From Mesocentrotus franciscanus (Eukaryota; Echinodermata; Echinoidea; Camarodonta; Strongylocentrotidae), in NCBI GenBank assembly GCA_037976565.1, contig CP137685.1, forward strand, positions 27,462,827-27,526,826: 64,000 bases of DNA. Direction: 5' to 3'. Of this stretch, positions 39,201-51,326 are shown piece by piece. A model generated the notes under the pieces. That model made no database searches and was not told the origin of the DNA. It was given only the letters and a program-made list of their open reading frames with translations. The translations under genes were made by a program, and so were the position numbers. Position 1 is the stretch's first letter; each line of letters begins with the position of its first letter.

Positions 39201-42200
39201 ATCACCATATGCCTTTGTTCTGCCTCTCTTAGGTATGAGGAGGTTTTGAGATGCACAATGCAAGGACTTTGGTGGAACATATTGTAAGACAATGACAATC
39301 CAATTCAACACATATATTCCCAACTGCACATTTTCTCATTGAATCATATTTTGTTAGTTCACTAGTTCCACAAGAGAATGAGGATTAGGATTATTAAATT
39401 GATTGAAGAACTGTCACGCTGGACTGAACGTATCCACTTTAATGACGTTGCTCAAATTACACTTACCAGATTCGGATCTAACTTCAGAATACACCAAACG
39501 AGGGCAGCATGACCCAGGCTGCGGAACGCTGCAACACCTTGTAGAATTGACGGGAGCGATAGGAATGCAGGACAGAGTGGTGCATGTCACTTCTCCATCA
39601 TAACATGTGCACTGTGTACAATCGTCTTTTGACCAGACTTCAAGATGTGAGTGGTTCCTTCCAGTCAACGTTGAGCAGCTATCAAATCCAGCTGCACAAA
39701 TTTAGTAAAGGATTTTGTGTATATCAATATACATTGAAGAATAAATTTCAAAAACTAATCAATGAGACTTTTTCTCATCTAGAAATAAATGCACATAACA
39801 CATGCAAATGCATTGTTAAATACTCAGCAAAGACGAGGAGTTAAATACATTCATACAAAATAAGCCAGAGTGGAAGAAGAAAAATCAGAAAAACAAATTT
39901 AGGTTAAAATGGACAAATCATACGAAAAATTCAAAGATAGTTGTGATCAGAAATAAGAGAATCTTTGGTTATGATGTACAATGTCATATATGGACCACAT
40001 GCATATTTCTGCATTTTGTTTATATCATAAATTTTTGATGTTCAATTTTCAAGCAAAAATCAGATATAATAATAATCTTCTTTTTTGGACGTGATCATCA
40101 TGCACAGTTATGTAGGAATGCTCACTTTCCACGCCTGAACATCTGACATCAGGGCAGCATTTTCCCTGGGCGACAACAGCCTCACATCCTTCAGTAGGGG
40201 TCGCACAGGTCATTCTGAGGCACTCTATGACCCCTGCCCAGCAATGGCACAAAGAGCATGGGCCACGTGACCACTCGTCACCATGATGATAGCGCTGTCT
40301 GTCTTGGTAGCAGAACGCAGCTGGTGCATCAGGTACTGTAAAAAAAAATGCATTTATGCCGCACAGATGGCTTAGGTATTTTACTACACGAATAATAAAC
40401 CAACAACTAACAATATAATAACTAAAAATGGAGTTTGAAAATTGTTCACGTTTTCATCCTGCTTGATACAGGCATTTCACTTCAGTTTAAAGATTCTACT
40501 TATCAAACATAATATTCTGAAGAAGAAAACTTGATTTATTATAGCCCTCTTCATGTTACAAAACTTCCTTGTGCAAGCATTAATGATAATAAATCTGGTT
40601 TACTATTTGACATGTGTGTTAAATATGATACTGAACAAAGTGATTTTACTACCGTAATATTGAGGCATAATGGTGATGATGTGAAATTTTGCTATGTTTC
40701 GCAATTTTTGCAAATTAAATACAGAACCTTTGATTGTCAAATTAAAGTATAAACAAATCAGATAACAAGGCAAAATTAGTCAAAACTGTACTTTCACAAC
40801 AGTTCTTATAGCTTCAATGCTCACATTTGATTTGAAATTCAGGATTTAGACACTTTTGTTGAAGTGTGGATGAATCCTGGCAACACTTCATTGCATCGGG
40901 CAATCCATGTCAACAGAGCAGTCCCTGAAATTGTCATCTTGTTCTGATTCTCCTGGACACTCTCCGGGCTTAACTTTATGATCACAAATATATTAAAAAA
41001 TCATGGTTAGATATATACTTGACATTGGCATCTTGAAAAAGAGGACCTGAAAAACAGGTACCAACCTGCCCACTCAAAGAGAGGGAAAAATAATAATCCA
41101 TTTAATTACTGCATTACTGATAGATCGGATTCTTAATCAACTATCCCCAAGGACTGCTATTCCCAAACAGCTACCCTCTACTACAACTACCTTCCCAACA
41201 CAATTACCACCCAGGACAATAATTAGCGGACAAGTATCCTTAATCCAAATGCTATTCAATTCTGACAGTTATAGTTATCATTTTTGATGGGGGACCTGTA
41301 TAGGGGTAGTTTTCAGGACAGTCCAGGGAGTTTCACAAAGACTAAGATCAACCTTAAGTTGGACTTAAATATGGCAGGCCGTTCATGCCACTGTTTGATC
41401 TCACCATTTACTGGCATTTGTCTCTCAAGGGACATACAAATCATGGTCACAAATCTACAGAATTTATATTTGTTGATAATTCATTATTTGAAGGAAAATA
41501 TCTAAAGATCATAATGGTGAGAGCGAGCAGTGGCATGAACAGCCTGCCATATTTAAGTCCAACTTAAAGTTGATCTTAGTCTTTGTGAAACACCCCCCAG
41601 GAGTAGTTTTCCACAAGTTATTGTATTAGGGGGATCGGTCCTGATAATTGTACATTGTCATCTACATTATTTTGGTTATCTAAAGAAGATATGAAAGCAG
41701 TCTTTCTTTGCTCAAAGATTTCACCCAATATCTGAATGAATCTTGCTCTCTTCAAATACAATTCACAAAAACTTTAAGATGAGAGCAGTTTCAATATCTT
41801 CCAAACCATTTATAAATGTACCTATATCCATATACAAGTACAAGCATTTAATAACACTCAGTATTGGGACAACAGTTAATGCCATCTTTTACTACATAAT
41901 TGACAAAGTGCTATGATTTACAACTTATTATCTTATAGCTATCATTCCTGTGTTAAAGCTATCATCCATCCTTTGCATAATGGAGAGACTAATGTGGATG
42001 AAGTCCACTGTTGAAGAAACAAACTTTAAGATAAGAGCAGTCTCACTATCTTTCCAACCATTTATAAATTTATCTATATCCATATACAAGTACAAACATT
42101 TATTAAAACTCAGTATTGGGACAACAGTTAATACCATCTTTTACTACACAATTGACAAAGTGCTATCTTTTACAACTTATTATCTTATAGCTATCATTCC

Positions 42201-45200
42201 TGAGTAAGCTATCATCCATCCTTTGCATAATGGAGAGACTAATGTGGATGAAGTCCACTGTTGCAAAAAAAAAACATAAAGGCACAAAGTCTGGCCTCAT
42301 TACATAATATATATATATATATCTCATAAGCAACTTGAGTAAATGTTTGTTCACAATACACACAGAACATATCACAGGAATGCGTAAAATCTCACAATTC
42401 AAAGAAATTCAAAGAAATTCAATGAATTTTGAAATTTGCATACATACTGAATAGATAAGTGAACACTAATTCAATGTTTGAGCTACACAAATTAATATGA
42501 AATATATTTTTACTGGCCATTTATAATGTACTTACCATATTTCCATGGTTCTATGCAGATGTTCTGGCAGCCATCATTGCAGCATTTCTGGTTACCGTGA
42601 CAATCTTCATCGTGCATGCACACATCATCTGGGGACAAGCTAGTACATCGACTTTCTTCATACGATGGCCTTGGGCATTGCCCGTACTTCACTACAGATA
42701 AAAGATATCCAATCAAGAAAATAGGTTTGAGTTTCAGTTAGGTTCATAACGTTAATGAAAAATATTTGAGAGCAAAGTGCTAATGCTCAGGAAATTTTTT
42801 TTTAAAGGATGCAGTGAAACATATAAATCATAACTAGATGGAACTTCAACTGCGCGCAGTCGATGATGCCTCCGCCATAGAGCAATTTTACAAACCAAAA
42901 TGGAAGCAATTTTTAAAATTCAAGTTTGATTGTAATCCATCTGTTGGTTCTAATGATAACGCGATCACGAGCTATTTTAGGATACATAATGAGCCCTGTG
43001 ACCTTTGACCTCGTGACCCCAAATCTAATCAGTTCATTGGCTCTGCAAGATACATACATGACCCAAGTTTGGCGGTAATCCATCAATCGGTTCTTGAGAT
43101 AATGTGATCACAAGCTATTTTGCATACATAATGAGCCCTGTGACCTTTGACCTCGTGACCCCAAAATCTAATCAGTTCATTAGCTCTGCAAGATACATAC
43201 ATGACCCAAGTTTGGCGGTAATCCATCAATCGGTTCTTGAGATAACGCGATCACAAGCTATTTTTGCATACATAATGAGCCCTGTGACCTTTGACCTTTG
43301 ACCTCGTGACCCCAAAATCTAATCAGTTCATTAGCTCTGCAAGATACATACATGACCCAAGTTTGGCGGTAATCCATCAATCGGTTCTTGAGATAACGCG
43401 ATCACAAGCTATTTTTGCATACACAATGAGCCCTGTGACCTTTGACTTTGACCTCGTGACCCCAAAATCTAATCAGTTCATTAGCTCTGCAAGATACATA
43501 CATGACCCAAGTTTGGCGGTAATCCATCAATTGGTTCTTGAGATAACGCGATCACAAGCTATTTTTGCATACATAATGAGCCTGTGACCTTTGACCTTTG
43601 ACCTCGTGACCCCAAAATCTAATCAGTTCATTAGCTCTGCAAGATACATACATGACCCGAGTTTGGCGGTAATCCATCAATTGGTTCTTGAGATAACGCG
43701 ATCACAAGAACGGGACGTACGTACGGACGGACAGACAACCAGAAAACATAATGCCTCCGGCTACGTTGTAGCGGAGGCATAAAAATCTGTAAAGACAACA
43801 GCACCATGGTGCCTAGAAACGTAGTATGAGGCATGTTAGAAATATGTCTGATTATTATTGTTATCATTATTAAAGCCAAAGCTTGATGGACACGTATATA
43901 CTTCAATTTAAACAATCTAGATACATAAAGAAGGACAAACATTTACTAGATGAATGATATTGACCAACACTATGTTACCTTTAAAACCACTTCATAAGAT
44001 TTATGCATACATGTACCGGTATATGATTATTAGAGATAATCTTCTTATATTCAAGAGAAGACCATTCACAGTATCACTAAGATAACAATTGGAAAAAAAG
44101 ATGTTAAAACAAAGAATCTTGATCTTAAAAGTTACTTTCAAAACAACCAAACTCTTCTTACCAAGAGTAATCGGCTCAACACATTCCATGCCGCAACCGT
44201 TGCTGCAACATTTCAAGTTACTGCCACATCCCTGGTCAGTAGTGCATTCAAAGACTGTGGAGCAGTTCATTCTGGTGACGGAGAGACACTGACCCGGTTT
44301 GGTCAGTAAGTAGCCGATGGTCACCTTTTCCTAGTTTCAATAAAATGACAGCAAGGACATTGCATTGATTTGTCATCTGTTCACTGAAAATTGATATTGT
44401 TAGTTGCTCATCACTTTATTCTTTTAAGTCAAAGTTGAAACAGCATTTGATTTCGTATCCAACTCTTAAGATTTAATTTGTATGGTATTTCTCACTATTT
44501 TTCTTTACATATCATTCATTCCCTTTATATATTGTATTTATTGGTACCACCACCCCACTACTACTCACCCCACACATAGATTTGCTTGTAATATATATAT
44601 TTGTTTGTCTGTGTTTATTGTTTAGTCAAAAAATATGTATTTGAATATTGTAATTTTAAGCAGGGGATGATCCCCGACAAACCTCTGTGGTTTTTTATCA
44701 CCCCCTCTGCAGGTTCAATTTTTGTTTTAATGCTTTTATATTGGATTATAATTTATATTGTCTTTTTATGAGTCTGTGGAAATAAATGAAATTGAAATTG
44801 AAATTGAATTGATACTTCCGTTTGTTCAGAGCCAGAAAGGCATTAACTCAGACCTGCCAACCTCTGGAATTAAAAAACTGTATTCTTAAATCCCAAAAGT
44901 CGTATTTTACTGAGAAAAAAAATCGTATTAAAAAAAAAAAACACGGACTAATAGTGTACGTACACTACTACCTAGCGGGACGGTCATGACCAGCTGCCCA
45001 GAGCTTCGGGTAGCATGCATACAGCATCCCGCTGGCGCACGCTGGATTGTCTACACAGTAGCGGCTACCCACGCTTACGTACGAACCGTCAGTTTTGCGA
45101 GGGAATTTTCACCCTTAAAAGTGTAAATATGGCATCAAAGTCGTCAAGTAAGGGCTCCAAAAAGCAAGGGAAAAGAGTAGATCTAATAGCCAGGTGAGAT

Positions 45201-48200
45201 ATTACCAGATGTATAATTAACGGTTCTTTTTCAGCATTGCCTGAATGTAAGAGGCATTGAAATGATTGATCCGCGTATCACTACACTGCACTAGATATAT
45301 TTGCAGGCAGGCAACGCAACGCCCGCTGGACGCGCACATGCATGCACAAAACTACAAAGACGTATACATCTTATGGAATGCACATGCACGTACACAAAGA
45401 GAGATCGCATGCAAGAGAGACAAGGAAAGAAAATGACGATAACCGTAAATGAGAATTGGCTAATTAGATTTATTGGAAATCATATTTTTTAGAGAAAAAT
45501 CGTACTGTCGTATTTTCATTGAAAAATTGTACGAAATACGGCTAAATCGTACTGGTTGGCAGGTTTGTTAACTCTGTGTTAAAGTATATTTTTGCGCCTC
45601 TACGTTTCTCTAAGCTACCTAATATCAAAAATAATATTAATTAAAATCTCTTCAAATCAAATCAAATCAAAGAACATTAAAAACATACTACATTGACTGT
45701 GACTTACATTTACATGGTCAGATGTATCTTGACATGCTGTCCCACAACCGGACTCACAGCACTTCTTTGACTGGGGACAGTGGCTATCAAACTCACAGTG
45801 ATCTGTCCTGCGATGGCTATGACATTCCAATAACCAGGGCCTGGGGCACTGGCCTTCGTGAACTACAAACAAGGGAAAGTACGTGGAAATTTTGAGAGAA
45901 GGTGGAGTTCTGGGCCCTGTTTCATAAAACTTGTTATCAATAACAAGTAACAATGACTGTTATAAGCTACTGAAATCATGGCATTTGATTGGCTGAGAGC
46001 AAATTTGTCATATAATTTTAGAATTAGTTATTGATAACAAGTTTTATGAACAGGCCCCTGGTAAAGATGAGAAATAATTTGTAAGCTTTCAAATTCATTT
46101 TCTGTTAGTGTGGAAGAATATCATAACAAAAAAATAGCCCCTGAAAAAGTTTTCTGATACAAATGACCAAGAGAATGCCATTGATACTTCTAAGAATGCA
46201 AAATTTCATGTCTAATGCTATTCAATTACCTATTCTTTTATCTTGAGTGCAAGTCATGTATAACAAAAGAAGTGCTTCACTGAAATTTGGAACTGAACAT
46301 ATTTTACTCATATACGATTTTACTTTATACAATGACTCATTCTCGGAACAAGCTAAAACTATTCGCACTCAGAAACATCAATAGTACTATTTGATGTTCC
46401 TTCGATGTGAATAGTTTTAGCTAGATCCTTGAGTGTCATTGTATATTTGTATAATATGACACACAAATAATCTCCCTGTGCCACATTGTATTAATCTTGA
46501 GATAGATAAAACAAAGGCTTCGAGAGTATTTAACTGTATCTATTACAAGACTATTCGGAATTGTTTTGTGTCGATCTGCACATGTGGCAAACAAGCGACT
46601 GGGCCAATTGGCACTGATGGCAAATGAAAGGTTAATTGATTTCAAAATAATAAAACTTTTAAACTTGCAGGGTTTAGATAGCTGGGTATAATATACACGA
46701 ATCAAAACAAACTCAAAATAAAAAGATGTAACTCACTTTTGGGTATGGGATTGGTACACATCATGCCACCTCCATTCCCACAACATTTCTCATTGCCATG
46801 GCAATCTGCATCCTCTCTGCATGCAAAGATACCCCTGCGTACTGTGATGGATGATGGATCGGGACAGAGACCAGCTTTCTCAACCTTACTGGAACCTACA
46901 TGAGAGGGATTTCAACACAACCTTTCATAATTTTACACAAAGTCTTGTCCAAATTACCAAAATACTGTTTTACCGCACATATTTATCTTAAACGTTCATT
47001 TTTTTTTATTTCTTAAAATATGTTCCTGCATTTTCTCTACTTGTTGGTGTTTAGATATAGAGGACAATACTAATAAAGTTATCAGTAGTTTTCGGCAGTT
47101 ATCTATAAATACAACAAATTCTAGTCATCTTTTTAATAACAAAATCAATTTGGAAAGAAAAAAAATGCTTTGGACAATGAGTATTAAAAGTATAAAATTT
47201 GTATTCAAACTTACTGACGATGTTTAACATGAAATACACTATTTGCTTAGTGCATGTGTATGTACATGTATGTTCTACATAGAAAAGAATTTTGCAATGA
47301 TTATAAATATCTATACATCCATGTCATTGGATTTGTAGACAAGTGGGTCAAGTTATATACAGTCAAACCTGCTTTAGTGACTACCTGTATAGAAAGACCA
47401 CCTGTCTACGAAGACCTCATTTTTTGTTTCCCTTGAAAATGGTTTCTCATTGAAACATGTACTAAAGGAACCTGTACATTTATAAAGACCACTTTTCTTG
47501 TCTTCCTCGGATGGTCTTTATGGACAAGTTTCACTGTACATGAATTGTATCAAGCTATAAAGACTAATACATTTTCAATATAGTGATGAAAGTCAAGTTT
47601 GTCAGTCATATCCTAACCCAATTCCAAATTTGCGGTCACTGAAGACAATTAGGCCAAGTCATATACGTGTACTACATCATGCTGGGAAAACTAATACATG
47701 ATACATATCATGCAATTGCAGAAGGATGTAAGACAAGACCCGTTTTGACACTTCCTAACTGACCTTGCAAACATGAGACACGTTGGTCTCCAATACTGAA
47801 AACAGGAAGGCACTCTCCGCAACGCTCCTCCACTCTGCAGGTGGCTTGTGGGTAGAGTTCACAGGTAGCGGAATCACAGGGATCACCACCACACCTTCTT
47901 CTTAATGCTTCAATGAAATGAAAGTTGTGAAATGAGATCAAGAAATCAAAATCAATAATACACATCCTCTATGCTGATCTTAAAAAAACATTTTGCTGTT
48001 ATCATACACTGTAATCATACACTGTAATCATACACTGTAATTTGCACAACTGATATACATTCTTTGTAAACGAAGTGAATACAATTTGGTCAAATAAAAT
48101 CAACAATCGTATGAGATAATCATTTAGTTAAACTGAAACAATATCCTTTCCATTTTAATGGCAGTGGGTAGCTCCTTTTCAGTGAAGAAAATATAACAAG

Positions 48201-51122
48201 CTAGTAATCTTCCAACACTTATGTATTATCTTCACCAACATAAAATTAAATTAAAGGTAAGAAATTTGATATTCTTCTCTATTCAAAAATTGTGCATCCC
48301 TATATTCCAAAAAATGTTGTGTAAAAATATGTGAGCACAAGTTAACCCTAATAAGGCCGGGGCCATCATGGCCCCTCCGCGATTTTTCTGATTGTTCGGG
48401 AACGCATGCGGATGACGCCCGCCGCTTCATGACTTTATTCTTTCGAGTCTTGCGCATCTTTTAAAACATTTTTTTGAAAATCGGACCTACCGTTACAAAG
48501 TCACGTGACCTTTTGTCTTTACATGTCAGCCCGAAAATCGCTCATTTTCGTGATTTGTGTACAAAACATATGGAAATATCATTTTTCCTAAAAAGAGATA
48601 AAACATTGGTTATTTGGTCTTGTTTAAAGTTAAGGTGTTTGTTTTGGGGTCAAAATAGTTAAATTATAGTTAGAAATGAAATAAAACAACAAAAACAATA
48701 AAATACATAAGTTAAAAAAACAATGAAATACATAAGAAATTATCAAAACAAGAGATAACATAAGGATAACCTAGCTTTCCAATTTTTTTTTTGGTATTAT
48801 TATTCCAAATGGTCTGACAAATATATGTAGTGGAAAAGAAAGCTTAAATATGAAGAATATATGATTTATGGGTAAAAATATGAATTTTTGACCTTATTTG
48901 CATAATTTACCATAAATATGCAAATGAGTAATTTTTCAAAAATTGAAATTGCTATAGTATTCTATACACTTCACTTGACATGCATGCAAATTTTCGGCGA
49001 TCGGCCGTTTCACGGCCGAGATCTTAAGGGGGCCATAATGGCCCCGGCCGTATTAAGAACTTAAATAGCCCGGCCTTATTAGGGTTAAGTGGTCTAAAAA
49101 ATGCAATCAGTCTTATGGAAATGGGTAGTAGATTATAGGGGTGTTTTCACTGAATTGGTTCAAGGTACTTCTCAGATAAAGATAACAGTATTCATGGGAC
49201 TAACAGTTTGTAGAACCAATGTTGCATTTTCAGTATAAAATTGATCATCCTACTGGCCCTACATCTCATCAGGGATACGTTATGAGTTATGATTAGGAAT
49301 GGTCCAAGCATTTGGTTGGGGCCACTCGAAAAATTAACAGAAATTTTGCTGCATATTGTCAGCAGATAACAATGGTATTTTCAATTTGAAGTTCCATAGG
49401 CCAAGCATCATTTTAGGATAAAATATGGCACTCATTCAATGACATAGCTTATCATCTTCTTGTTCTGACATCTTATCACTGTTAGCACTAGATATTCAGT
49501 AAGGATCAGACTGGTCCTAGAGTTTGGTTTGAGTAAAGGAACAAGTTGGTAATTTATTTCGCCAATGGAAAAAGGACCAATGGACATTGGACACTGAAAA
49601 ATGGGAAGTAGGACAAATGTGACATACATGTATATGTACAGTAGGACCATAGAATGACTTGATGATAGTTTCTCAGTCCTGTCTGGTTTAACTTGTTCTA
49701 TCTTGTATAAGATCAAAGTTTACTCTTGCAGTCTCAGAGCAACTGGTGACGATTACAAGTCTGCATTAATATGTAAGTACTAACTTACTACAATCATTGG
49801 TGTTAACTGTTGACACAGGGTGCTCTGTTCCCCGAAACTTCTTCCCGCATTGGTCCACGCACCAGCAGCTGGATCCTAAGCACTGTGTATGGTTGAAGTA
49901 GCCGTCTACCATGCATCTTGGTTTGAACAAACCTAGAGGGGTGGGGCCTTCCGCTAGAGAAAGCTCATCAAGTTCTTTGCGGCAAGGGGGGAGTTCTGCC
50001 ACTGAACAGAGGAATGTTTAATAAAAGAAGTAGTGACTAGTCTGATGTCATCAGGTCTAGACTTTTGTGTTACTTAGTCTTGATTTCATGAAAGGAGATT
50101 GAGAGTATGGTAAACTAGTCTAATGGCATCAGACACAACAATTCGCACAGCCTCTTCCAAGGGTAGGCCTACAGTCTTCGTTGTATGCAGTTATTAAGAA
50201 AATCAATGACTTTAGAAAAAAATGTACACAAATTCATTAAAAATTGTCTTGACTCATTCTAAATTGAAAATGATGCACTTTCCATATTTTGAAATATCTG
50301 TAGGTATATCAATAGAATCTGTAAATTTATTTCATCATATCAAATCTTCAAATCATAAGGTTTATTAATCTATAAGAATGGAGATTTTCTGATACAAGTT
50401 GACCACTTAAGTGACTGGACATAAAGGCGCTAAATACTAATTTTACAAACTTAGTGAAAATGCACTGCATGCATGTTAAGCCACATCAATAAATGAGACT
50501 GACTTTGCCAAGTTATCTATTTTATGCTTATTTATGACTAAACCAAGTCCAAGGCATGACAGTAAGGTACAAGCTACGAAACATTTTACATTGTTTTTGT
50601 TTCATCAAATGTTTTCCTTCACTAATTGTTTTAAGAGAGGTATCAAATAAGCTCATCTTAGATGTAACTTATCACTTTTTAAAGCAACTTTTTTTTCTTC
50701 TCTCCTCTTCCTTTTTTCCCTTTTAACCCTTTTAATTTAACTATATTTCCTTATTTCCTCCCTCATCTCTTGTTTTTGTTTTAAATAATGGATCATATCT
50801 TTAGTTAAGGCTTAAATACATGCGGGTGCTTAGAAAATAGAGCAATGACCATTAAAAGGATGTAAACTAATAAGGGTTTTCTCTTCAGGGAGTCAGATAT
50901 GCAATGAAAGATAAGATACGTACAGGATAAAGTTTATCTGAAATAAAGCAAAACAATGTTTTGTGGGGTTGAGACAAGGGTCAAAGCAGCTGAGTAAGTT
51001 GCATTTCATTCACGAATCTTAAGAATTCTGAACTCACTGTATGTGTTACATTTATAGGGTTGGTTAAATACACAATTACTTTATCACTATTTTCAAATCT
51101 TTCTACTATATGCTCTCTCTCA

Positions 51123-51168
<46 letters not shown>

Positions 51169-51295
51169 CTCTCTCTTTCTCTCTCTCTTCATCACACACT
51201 CACACATTACATATCTTTCTTTCTCTTTCTCTCCCTCGTTCTCTTTCTCTCTCTCTTCCTCACACACTCGCACATGATTTCTCTCCCCCTCTCTC

Positions 51296-51326
<31 letters not shown>

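Noticed and set aside
40531..40752. 73-residue plus ORF between exons
   Set aside because: No recognisable motif, no splice context and antisense to the gene; probably chance.
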